A DNA stretch of 9,682 nt, taken from positions 1 to 9,682 of the forward strand of contig JAHRWI010000176.1 in NCBI GenBank assembly GCA_019090225.1, read 5' to 3'. Positions 1 to 6,910 of this stretch are shown here, piece by piece (within the stretch, counting starts at the first letter, position 1; each line of letters begins with the position of its first letter). A model generated the notes under the pieces. The model was given only the letters and a program-made list of their open reading frames with translations, had not been told where the DNA came from and searched no databases. Source of the DNA: Porticoccaceae bacterium (GTDB lineage Bacteria > Pseudomonadota > Gammaproteobacteria > Pseudomonadales > Porticoccaceae). A program made the translations under genes and the position numbers.

Positions 1-46
1 AATTGAGAATTTCGTCATCGGTTATTTCTTTCCAATCTTTTGGCAT
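1..46 (-). CDS. 5' end of an unidentified minus-strand gene (cut by the window edge)
   Basis: On the minus strand an ATG at 46-44 opens a frame that stays open to the edge; its 15 visible codons read MPKDWKEITDDEILN. The ATG directly follows a TAA in the same frame (49-47). Upstream there is only a weak purine-rich stretch (AGAGAATAAG) in ribosome-binding position. The charged, acidic start looks like a soluble cytoplasmic protein, but 15 residues are too few to name a family. It could also be a chance frame. The gene body lies outside the window. Confidence 0.4.
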   Translation of the reverse strand, partial: MPKDWKEITDDEILN

Positions 47-393
47 TTACTTATTCTCTGATTGAACACATAACTTATTATTAACATGAATCCAAATTCC
101 CGTTAATTTTCTTTGTAGCAGGACTATAATTCCCGTCAATCCTGCAATCAAACATAAACCGGGAGTGAGTTAAAGACCAGGCGATCAACCAGCCTGGTTG
201 CCCCGGCAATTTGCCCAAGCGTTTACTACCAGGCGAGCAATAAGCTTTTGCCATATATTTATGCCGATATCCATCCCCCCTATAAAGATAACTTTGCCGA
301 CCAGCCGTCTTGAGGTATGGTTTTGGCCATTCTGGATGATTTGCCATTCTTGATAAATCGCCTCAGTAAATCAAAAACCACAGGAAGCTCACT
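47..393. other. Gene-poor stretch of about 350 bases, possibly with a decayed reading frame
   Basis: No convincing gene is seen here. The minus strand has an 88-codon open frame (347-81, starting MANHPEWPKP) with a GAGG about 13 bases before its ATG. Its composition (many Gly, Pro, Tyr, no recognisable domain) is not persuasive. In the minus-strand frame shared with the partial gene at 46-1, a reading open from before 347 is stopped by TGA at 187-185 and TAA at 172-170. It then resumes as a 40-codon hydrophobic stretch (containing LCLIAGLTGIIVLL) ending at the TAA at 49-47. That pattern would fit a degraded membrane-protein gene, but chance is not excluded. The plus-strand end of the region holds the AGGAAG ribosome binding site (382-387) of the hydrolase gene. 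Confidence 0.3.
176..200. repeat. Overlapping inverted repeats (two mutually exclusive hairpins)
   Basis: Bases 186-200 form a perfect 7-base inverted repeat around a single central base (CAACCAG-C-CTGGTTG). An overlapping 7-base pair (ACCAGGC at 176-182, GCCTGGT at 192-198) can form a different hairpin with a 9-base loop. The two structures share the right arm and cannot coexist. No T-run follows on either strand, so a standard intrinsic terminator is unlikely. A near-perfect dyad with a one-base centre is more typical of a protein-binding site than of an RNA hairpin. Confidence 0.5.
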
Positions 394-1275
394 ATGAAAA
401 CACTGCAACTAGGCAATGTCACCATTGATCGAATTCAGGAATGGGTCGGCCCTTTGTTTGAGATCGCTAACTTCTTCCCTTCTGGTGACTGGGATACGAT
501 TGAAAGTCAGCGGGGCTGGTTGGAGCCGCATTTTCTACCGCCTAAAGATCTTATGCGCAAAGGTTTTCTCGATGCCAGCTTGCATACCTTTGTGGTCCGC
601 ACGCCCCACCACAACATTCTTATCGACACCTGTGTGGGCAATCATAAGGAGCGTTCGATCCTGCCGGACTGGAATATGATGGACAGTGACTACATCAGCA
701 AGCTGGCCAATATGGGCCTTGCTCCGGGCGATATCGACTTTGTTATGTGTACCCATTTGCACGTTGATCATGTCGGCTGGAACACCAAACTCGAAGATGG
801 CCGCTGGGTGCCGACCTTTCCCAAGGCCCGTTACGTGTTCCACAAAACTGAATACGACCACTGGCAGGAAAACCGTGGCCACCACGGTATGGATGGCGCT
901 TTTGATGATTCGGTATTACCGGTGATCGAAGCCGGTCGCGCCGATTTGGTCGCCGGTGATTTCGCTATCGACGACAGCATCTGGCTGGAACCCTCCCCTG
1001 GCCACACCCCCGGTCATGTTTGTATCAATGTTGCCAGCCAGGGTGCCAGCGGCTTGTTTACAGGTGATAGTTTTCATCATCCCATTCAAATCGCCTATCC
1101 GGAATGGAGCACAGCATTTTGCTCAGACATCGTCCAGTCGGGGGTGGCGCGACAAAACATTCTCGACAAGTTGGTGGATACCGATGCTTACATTCTCGCC
1201 GCGCATTTTAATGACCCGACGGCTGCGCGGGTGGTGAGTAACGGTGATCGGTATAAATTGAAGCTGGATATTTAG
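394..1275 (+). CDS. Metallo-beta-lactamase-fold hydrolase
   Basis: A 293-residue MBL-superfamily hydrolase, complete, without signal peptide and therefore probably cytoplasmic. The zinc-binding signature HLHVDH is at residues 121-126. The other metal-ligand regions follow in the expected order: SPGHTPGH (201-208), TGDSFHHP with Asp225 (223-230), and a C-terminal AAHF with His271. All canonical ligands are present, so an active binuclear metal site is expected. The length and the TGDSFHHP/AAHF arrangement fit the branch that includes N-acyl-homoserine-lactonase-like and methyl-parathion-hydrolase-like enzymes. The true substrate (lactone, ester or thioester) cannot be read from sequence. The start is well set by AGGAAG (382-387) before the ATG. 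The gene converges on the crotonase gene downstream; whether the two share a pathway is unknown. Confidence 0.9.
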   Translation: MKTLQLGNVTIDRIQEWVGPLFEIANFFPSGDWDTIESQRGWLEPHFLPPKDLMRKGFLDASLHTFVVRTPHHNILIDTCVGNHKERSILPDWNMMDSDYISKLANMGLAPGDIDFVMCTHLHVDHVGWNTKLEDGRWVPTFPKARYVFHKTEYDHWQENRGHHGMDGAFDDSVLPVIEAGRADLVAGDFAIDDSIWLEPSPGHTPGHVCINVASQGASGLFTGDSFHHPIQIAYPEWSTAFCSDIVQSGVARQNILDKLVDTDAYILAAHFNDPTAARVVSNGDRYKLKLDI

Positions 1276-1289
1276 GGAAGCTCCGATCT

Positions 1290-1329
1290 AGTTATCTAGT
1301 TATCGAGTCGTCAAGTTATCGAGCCATCA
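1290..1329. repeat. Degenerate 8-base tandem repeat between convergent genes
   Basis: Five consecutive 8-base units fill almost the whole gap between the two convergent stop codons: AGTTATCT, AGTTATCG, AGTCGTCA, AGTTATCG, AGCCATCA (consensus AGTTATCG). A weaker unit follows at 1330-1337 and the preceding 8 bases also end in ATCT. The units are direct repeats with no inverted symmetry or T-run, so they do not look like an intrinsic terminator. They could be a slippage-derived microsatellite or a clustered protein-binding array. Confidence 0.7.
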
Positions 1330-1339
1330 AGTAAGCCCA

Positions 1340-2182
1340 CTAATCTTTAGCAAAAACTGGCGGTCGCTTTTCTAAAAATGCAGCCACCGCCTCTTTGTGG
1401 TCCTGGGTGTTCACGCAACGAATAAGCCGATCCGCCTCGATACCCATGCAGGTTTTTAAGTCTGCCACCAGGGCACGGTTTAAGTTTTCTTTCATGTATC
1501 TCACGGCAAGACGTGGGCCGCTGGCAATTTCTCGCGCCAGGGCCTGGGTGCTGTCTGCCAGCTGATCATCAGCGACTACCTGATTAAAAATACCCAGGCT
1601 CAAACATTCCTCAGACGCAACCCGCCGGGATGTGTAGTAAAGCTCCCTGGCTTTACTGGTGCCCACCAATTGAGTCAAAAACCAGCTGCCTCCGTAGTCA
1701 CCCGAAAAACCCACATTGCGGAAGGCCGTGGTAATAAACGCCGATTCTGCCGCTATGCGCATATCGCAGGCCAGGGCGATGGATAGACCACCACCTGCCG
1801 CTGCACCAGGTAAGGCGGCAATAACGGGTTTTGGATGTTCAAAGATTCGCAGGGTCAGTGTTTCCTGCTGACGCTGTAACATGCGCACCCGATCTGCTTC
1901 AGATGGCCCGCCACCATCTGGTTTGCCTCCCAGACGATCCATATTCGAAATATCACCACCGGCACAAAAAGCGCCACCGGCACCGGTGATCACGATACAA
2001 CCGACGTCACTACGGGTTTCTAGATCCAGCAGGCTTTGCCTCAGGCCCGTGGTGAGATTATCCGACATAGCATTGCGCTTATCGGGCAGGTTGAGTGTGA
2101 TCGTGGCGACGCCCTGGTCTATTTCACACAATAATTCTTCGGTGCCTGTTTCTAACTGCTCTGTGTCTAACTGATCTGCCAT
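1340..2182 (-). CDS. Enoyl-CoA hydratase/isomerase (crotonase) family protein
   Basis: A 280-residue crotonase-superfamily protein acting on acyl-CoA thioesters, probably cytoplasmic. The first oxyanion-hole region is GGAFCAGGDI (69-78), after VITGAGG. The second is PGAAAGGGLSIALACDMRIA (125-144). The usual C-terminal trimerisation helices follow. The two catalytic glutamates of classical enoyl-CoA hydratases are not present: the first site has Ser in GGLSIAL, and the second region reads ITTAFRNVGFSGDYGG with no Glu. Asp162 in GDYGG is the likely acid/base residue, as in isomerase- or dehalogenase-like relatives, so hydration is not assured. The start is supported by AGGAG 8 bases upstream of the ATG (2192-2196). 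The gene is divergent from the large membrane-protein gene. Acyl-CoA metabolism (fatty-acid, aromatic or steroid degradation) is plausible; the specific pathway is not shown. Confidence 0.88.
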   Translation of the reverse strand: MADQLDTEQLETGTEELLCEIDQGVATITLNLPDKRNAMSDNLTTGLRQSLLDLETRSDVGCIVITGAGGAFCAGGDISNMDRLGGKPDGGGPSEADRVRMLQRQQETLTLRIFEHPKPVIAALPGAAAGGGLSIALACDMRIAAESAFITTAFRNVGFSGDYGGSWFLTQLVGTSKARELYYTSRRVASEECLSLGIFNQVVADDQLADSTQALAREIASGPRLAVRYMKENLNRALVADLKTCMGIEADRLIRCVNTQDHKEAVAAFLEKRPPVFAKD

Positions 2183-2392
2183 TACCTATGCTCCTTTTAT
2201 TTGTATTTAGAAAAACTTACAAGCGTATGTGTGGAGGGAAGGGTCCAAATTTATCGAGCATAGTAGTAACACGCAAGTTCGCAAAGCCCTGTTAGGCGAA
2301 ATGGCCATTGCTTAGTATGATTCAAGCTTAATAGTGCCGATACGATAAGGCTTTCATCCGTACCAGCAGGGAAAAATAATAAGGAGCGACAG
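2183..2392. promoter_or_regulatory. Divergent intergenic region with candidate plus-strand promoter
   Basis: These 210 bases separate the starts of the crotonase gene (leftward) and the giant membrane-protein gene (rightward), so both promoters are expected here. On the plus strand TATGAT (2316-2321) matches a sigma-70 -10 box at five of six positions, but no good -35 box lies 16-18 bases upstream. The ribosome binding site AAGGAG lies 7 bases before the ATG at 2393; AGGAG serves the crotonase gene at 2192-2196 on the other strand. A TTATCGAGC word at 2251-2259 matches units seen at 1300-1324 and resembles the cluster at 7384-7422. Confidence 0.35.
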
Positions 2393-5300
2393 ATGACCTC
2401 TATTCGATATTCCTTTATTCGACATTCCAATCCCGCAACACCGCCATTACCAGTGCAGTTATTACCTGTGCAGTTATCAAAAGCCGTGTTAAAAATTGGT
2501 CTATTCCGAATCGCCCTGTTATCACTGCTGTGTGCCTTTGCACCGGCGACGCTCTCCGCAGTGGCAACAAACGCCGCTATTCCCGATTCGCTCAAACCCT
2601 GGACATCATGGGTATTAAAAGACCAGCCGGATTATTTGTGTCCCCGTATTGCGCAGCAAAATTTATCCAAAAAAACTCAGCAAAAACGCTGTGCCTGGCC
2701 CGGAAAATTAGCGGTCAATGTCAGCGCCAAACAAGCCAGGTTTACGCAACGTTGGGAGGTGTTCGGTAAAAGTCGATTGACCCTGCCCGGTGATGCTCGC
2801 CACTGGCCAAAGGATGTGCTGGTTAATAACCTGCCTGCGATTGTGCAGGACATCAAAGGCAAACCTACGATTGAGCTGGATGCCGGAAACTACCTACTCA
2901 GCGGCTCTCTGAACTGGCAAAAACCGCCACAATATTTACCTGTCGCGCCTGAGACTGCGCTTATCGAGCTAAACCGAGACGGCAAAACGGTGACTGCCCA
3001 TATTGATCAACAGGGTAAGCTCTGGTTGCGAGATCAGCGCGCATCCGAAACTACAGGCAAGAGTAATGACACACTAAAGGTCGAAGTCTTTCGTTTGCTT
3101 AGTGATGACATTCCCATGCAGGTAAATACCGAACTGCGCCTGGCGGTAGCGGGCAAGCCTCGGGAGTTAGTGCTTGGTCAGTTTCTGCCTGCCAATACCG
3201 AGGCCATGGAATTCAACTCACCGCTACCTGCCCGCATTGAGGCCGATGGCCGTCTGCGTATTCAGGCCAGGGCTGGGCAGTGGCGGATATTACTCCAGGC
3301 CCGTTATCTTCAGCCGGTGACAACTTTTGGCATGAACAAGATGGATGCCCAGTGGCCAGACCAGGAGGTATGGAGCTTCAGGGCCAACCCGCTACTGCGC
3401 GGCGTTAAGTTGAGTGGACTACCTGCGGTGGATCCTTCGCAAATAGATATTCCTGGGCAATTTGCCAATCTGCCCACTTATCTTATGTCTACCGAAGCTG
3501 GATCTTCTGAGCTTGCGCCTGAACAACAAAGCCTTACCCTGACCGAGCAATACCGAGGCGATGCCTCCCCCGCCGCCAACCGGCTTAAACTAAACCGCAC
3601 TTTGTGGCTGGATTTCGATGGTGGCGGTGCAACCACCAAAGATGACATCAGCGGGACCTTTAGCCAAGGCTGGCGTCTGCGTTCATCACCCGACCTGCAA
3701 CTGGGGCGCATTGTCGCCAACGGCACACCACAACTGGTTACCCGCATGCCGGGTGAAGCAAGTACCGGCATTGAAATTCGCTACCCTCAGGTCAATGTCG
3801 AGGCCATCAGTCGCGTAGAACCACTAACAGCCATATCCGCCAGTGGCTGGCTCCACGATTTTGATCAGGTGAGTCTAAGTCTACGCCTGCCACCAGGCTG
3901 GCAACTCTGGCATGCCGCAGGGCCGGACAGTATTCAATCGTCCTGGCTATCGCGCTGGGATCTGTGGGATTTATTTATCTGCCTGCTAATCGTCGGCGGG
4001 CTGTTTCGTGTTATCGATTGGCGCTGGGGTCTATGTGGTGCCTTAACCCTGGCTCTGACCTACCATGAGAGCGGCGCACCGCTAGTGGGCTGGGTCATAT
4101 TAGTAGCCGCACTACCGCTTTTAACGGTGTTACCCTCCGGCAAACTCAAACAAGTGGTCAATACCGTCGCCCATTTGACCCTCGCAGGGCTGGCGGTCAT
4201 TGTCATCGTCTTTGCTGTGCAGCAGGTGCGCAAAGGTATTTATCCTCAGTTGGAGCAAGCTCATGCCATCAATGTTGATCGCTACAGCTATGGGCGAAGT
4301 ATGACGTCGACCAAAACTTCTCAGGTCGCCCAGGAGGAAGTCGCTAGAAGTAAAAGCCGAAGAGAAAGCTTTAGCGACAATCTCGCGGCACTTGACAGCG
4401 CAGCACCTGCCTCCTTACCCGGCAAACAAGCTCCGGCACCCCGCTATCGTCCCTCCGATAATATTCAGACCGGCCCTGGTGAGCCTTCCTGGCAATGGCG
4501 ACAGGCCGTTATTTTACGTTGGAGTGGCCCGGTCAAAGCCGATGCGCCCTTAACCCTTTACCTGTCACCACCCTGGCTAACCCGCAGCCTGAAATTTATC
4601 CAGGTCTTCCTGGTCGGCCTCCTGCTTTACGGACTCGGCGGACGATTGCTCAAGCACCACTGGCTGCTTGGTACCGGCAAAGGTACGGACAAAGATTCGG
4701 GCAATAACCCGACAGGCCCAACCAGCTCCCCGGCTGGCATTACCTCCAGTGTTCTACCGCTCTTATTTGTTCTTTCATCGCTGGTGCTTTCCGGCACTGT
4801 TGCGATACCAACAGTAAATGCGAGTGAATTCCCAAGCCCAGAGTTGCTCAAGGAGCTGAAAACCACCTTACTCAAAGCCCCCGACTGTGCTCCCCAATGT
4901 GGGGCCGTACAAAGTAGCCATATCACCCTGGATCAGGCAGGCGCGGATAAGCAACGCTTGTTGATTCGTCAGCGGGTCAGTGTTGCGACTGATCTAGCCT
5001 TCCCCCTACCCGCCGACCCAAGCTGGCAGGCAGAGTCGGTGCTCGTCGATAATCAGGTCGTGACCCTGGCTCATAGCAACAATAAATACTGGGTAAAGCT
5101 CTCACAGGGCAGTCACGACATCGTTCTTACCGGCATCCTTAGCGGGGACAATATCAGCCTGCCCTTTCCTCTGACTGCCCATAACACTGTGGTTAATGCC
5201 CCGGGCTGGAACGTGCAGGGACTATCCAGAGGCAGTGTCTCGGGTGGTACTTTGCAGTTCGAGAAGATTGTAAAACAGAAGCAACAGGACACTCTGGTTC

Positions 5301-6745
5301 CCACAGCCATCAAACCCTTTGTATTGATCCAACGGCAGTTAAATAGCGATATCGACTGGCAGCTGGTCACCACCGTCACCCGCATTGCCCCCGGCTCCGG
5401 CGCAATTAATCTGCGCGTGCCGCTGCTCGAAGGCGAATCGGTTGTTAGCCAAAATCTCGTGATAGAAAACCAATATGCCAGCATCGCGCTGAACGCCCGG
5501 CAGCGCAGTGTCCAATGGCGCTCGGTGATCAAGCCCACCGAACAATTAACCTTCACTGCCCCCAACACCAATGACTGGATCGAACATTGGCAGATTCAGG
5601 CTTCACCCCGTTGGCACATCACTGGCGAGGGAATTCCGCCCATTAAAACCAGCGTCAATGTTCATAATGCCGGGCCGCTTATTCAGCTTTGGCGACCCTG
5701 GCCCGGTGAATCCCTGAGCCTCAGGGCAGTACAACCTGAGCCTGTCCCCGGCCCCACTACCACGGTCGAAAGCGCCAAAATCGATTACCGGCCCGGTGCC
5801 CGCAGCGCGGCGCTGACATTGTCACAGGGTATTCGCACCAGCCTGGGCGGCGACTATCGGATTCCTCAACCGCCAAACGCCAAACTACAAAGTATGGTGA
5901 TCGACGGTATCGAGCAAACCACACCGCGAGAAGATGAGCATGTGGTCATCCCCCTGCATCCCGGATTACAAAACATTGTGCTTACCTGGGAGCAGGATCA
6001 GGGCGTGGCGCTAAACACCACGACTCCGCAATTTACACTGCCGACGCCAGCCAACAACATCGATATCACACTCCAGTTACCCCATGATCGCTGGCCGATT
6101 TTGCTTAATGGCCCAGACATCGGCCCGGCCATGCTTTACTGGGGCGTACTGGCCATCATTCTGATTATTGCCTTTTTGCTGGGTGCCATTATCAAACGCC
6201 AGGCCCTGTCCATCCCCGTTAACACCTGGCAATGGTTGCTCCTGGCTTTGGGTATGAGCACGGTGAATATGGTCGGGAGCATCGCCGTCGTAGTCTGGTT
6301 TTTTGCCATGGAAGCACGGCAGCGCCGGTCGGTAGACGCAAGCTCCCAACTCTTTAATGTCATCCAGGTGGGACTGATTGGGCTATCGATTATTGCGCTA
6401 ATCAGCCTGTTTGCGACCATTCCTCAGAGCCTGCTGTCATCGCCAAATATGCAGGTAACCGGTAACGGCTCCAGCAATTATCTCTACCAGTGGTATCAGG
6501 ATCACAGCGCTGACACCCTGCCCCAGGGTTGGGTATTCAGCCTGCCGCTCAATGTATTTCGGATCGCCATGTTGCTGTGGTCTCTGTGGATAGTGTTTGC
6601 CCTGATGAACTGGATTAAATGGGGTTGGCAATGCTTGTCAGCAGGACAGCTATGGAACAACCAGCCGAAACAAGGGGCGCGTAAAAAATTCGGCAAAAAT
6701 AAGGCCAAAACCGATCCTTCAGACTGGGACAAGCCCGAGAGTTAA
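2393..6745 (+). CDS. Giant internally duplicated envelope membrane protein of unknown function
   Basis: A 1450-residue protein whose family I recognise only as large uncharacterised proteobacterial membrane proteins. Residues 37-57 form an export segment (GLFRIALLSLLCAFAPATLSA) after an unusually long 35-residue N-terminus. Residues 60-520 are a predicted beta-rich periplasmic domain. Hydrophobic segments follow near 525-543, 545-558, 563-581, 592-611 and 733-750. A second signal-like stretch lies at 785-810 ending in VNA. A second predicted periplasmic domain spans 811-1243, and membrane segments lie near 1247-1267, 1279-1303, 1321-1342 and 1386-1408. The tail is short and basic (QGARKKFGKNKAK). 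The two halves align along their whole length, so the protein is an ancient tandem duplication. Positive charge and Ser/Arg enrichment mark the loop at 630-690. The start is fixed by AAGGAG 7 bases upstream. No catalytic motif is visible; a structural, sensing or envelope-assembly role is possible. The metal-efflux genes lie 165 bases downstream in the same direction, with no proof of a link. Confidence 0.85.
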   Translation: MTSIRYSFIRHSNPATPPLPVQLLPVQLSKAVLKIGLFRIALLSLLCAFAPATLSAVATNAAIPDSLKPWTSWVLKDQPDYLCPRIAQQNLSKKTQQKRCAWPGKLAVNVSAKQARFTQRWEVFGKSRLTLPGDARHWPKDVLVNNLPAIVQDIKGKPTIELDAGNYLLSGSLNWQKPPQYLPVAPETALIELNRDGKTVTAHIDQQGKLWLRDQRASETTGKSNDTLKVEVFRLLSDDIPMQVNTELRLAVAGKPRELVLGQFLPANTEAMEFNSPLPARIEADGRLRIQARAGQWRILLQARYLQPVTTFGMNKMDAQWPDQEVWSFRANPLLRGVKLSGLPAVDPSQIDIPGQFANLPTYLMSTEAGSSELAPEQQSLTLTEQYRGDASPAANRLKLNRTLWLDFDGGGATTKDDISGTFSQGWRLRSSPDLQLGRIVANGTPQLVTRMPGEASTGIEIRYPQVNVEAISRVEPLTAISASGWLHDFDQVSLSLRLPPGWQLWHAAGPDSIQSSWLSRWDLWDLFICLLIVGGLFRVIDWRWGLCGALTLALTYHESGAPLVGWVILVAALPLLTVLPSGKLKQVVNTVAHLTLAGLAVIVIVFAVQQVRKGIYPQLEQAHAINVDRYSYGRSMTSTKTSQVAQEEVARSKSRRESFSDNLAALDSAAPASLPGKQAPAPRYRPSDNIQTGPGEPSWQWRQAVILRWSGPVKADAPLTLYLSPPWLTRSLKFIQVFLVGLLLYGLGGRLLKHHWLLGTGKGTDKDSGNNPTGPTSSPAGITSSVLPLLFVLSSLVLSGTVAIPTVNASEFPSPELLKELKTTLLKAPDCAPQCGAVQSSHITLDQAGADKQRLLIRQRVSVATDLAFPLPADPSWQAESVLVDNQVVTLAHSNNKYWVKLSQGSHDIVLTGILSGDNISLPFPLTAHNTVVNAPGWNVQGLSRGSVSGGTLQFEKIVKQKQQDTLVPTAIKPFVLIQRQLNSDIDWQLVTTVTRIAPGSGAINLRVPLLEGESVVSQNLVIENQYASIALNARQRSVQWRSVIKPTEQLTFTAPNTNDWIEHWQIQASPRWHITGEGIPPIKTSVNVHNAGPLIQLWRPWPGESLSLRAVQPEPVPGPTTTVESAKIDYRPGARSAALTLSQGIRTSLGGDYRIPQPPNAKLQSMVIDGIEQTTPREDEHVVIPLHPGLQNIVLTWEQDQGVALNTTTPQFTLPTPANNIDITLQLPHDRWPILLNGPDIGPAMLYWGVLAIILIIAFLLGAIIKRQALSIPVNTWQWLLLALGMSTVNMVGSIAVVVWFFAMEARQRRSVDASSQLFNVIQVGLIGLSIIALISLFATIPQSLLSSPNMQVTGNGSSNYLYQWYQDHSADTLPQGWVFSLPLNVFRIAMLLWSLWIVFALMNWIKWGWQCLSAGQLWNNQPKQGARKKFGKNKAKTDPSDWDKPES
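2401..2430 (+). repeat. 15-base tandem duplication inside the coding start
   Basis: Two adjacent 15-base units, TATTCGATATTCCTT and TATTCGACATTCCAA, differ at 3 positions. They encode the repeated pentapeptides IRYSF/IRHSN at residues 4-13 of the giant membrane protein, in the poorly constrained N-terminal extension before the export segment. Confidence 0.65.
2446..2475 (+). repeat. Second 15-base tandem duplication in the same N-terminus
   Basis: ATTACCAGTGCAGTT and ATTACCTGTGCAGTT lie back to back with a single mismatch and encode LPVQL-LPVQL (residues 19-28). The high identity suggests a recent replication-slippage event. Being a multiple of three, it leaves the frame intact. Confidence 0.75.
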
Positions 6746-6910
6746 TCCCAAACCGCTGCATACCGGCCTATTTCGTACGCTTGTGTGGTACAAGCCATTG
6801 AACTAATGTGCCTTTAATGTACTCTATGCAGCTGAAATGCAGGCCCAACTCTGTTGCAACGAAGGAAACTTCAATAAGGGTAAACACCGATAGGCGATGA
6901 TAACAAACTA
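6746..6910. promoter_or_regulatory. Intergenic region before the metal-efflux locus, with dyads and a weak promoter candidate
   Basis: The region has a 6-base inverted repeat with a 5-base loop (GCTTGT at 6779-6784, ACAAGC at 6790-6795) without a following T-run. It also has a perfect 8-base inverted pair 62 bases apart (GCTGCATA 6755-6762, TATGCAGC 6825-6832). TTGAAC at 6798-6803 with TACTCT at 6820-6825 is a poor but possible sigma-70 promoter (16-base spacer). I see no clear CueR-type or CusR/CopR-type box. A four-codon frame (ATG at 6897) ends in a TAA that overlaps the ATG of the next gene (TAATG); its meaning is uncertain. Confidence 0.3.

Noticed and set aside
47..393. Integron attC site or cassette around the left palindrome
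   Set aside because: The expected paired core words (RYYYAAC and GTTRRRY) are not found flanking the dyad, and no integrase is visible.
1276..1339. The tandem array as a CRISPR
   Set aside because: Units are 8 bases, contiguous and degenerate with no spacers, and there are no cas genes.
2251..2595. A 114-codon minus-strand open frame spanning the divergent promoter region
   Set aside because: It covers the promoter and the 15-base repeats of the giant gene, and its repeated NCTGN units are just the reverse translation of those repeats. No family is recognised.
5113..5571. A 152-codon minus-strand open frame inside the giant gene
   Set aside because: It lies wholly opposite a well-supported plus-strand gene with a good ribosome binding site. 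The composition is Cys/Arg/Ser rich and no domain is recognisable; typical antisense shadow of GC-rich codons.
6779..6795. Hairpin GCTTGT-GTGGT-ACAAGC as an intrinsic terminator for the giant gene
   Set aside because: The stem is only 6 base pairs, half A/T, and no run of T follows; an operator or chance dyad is as likely.
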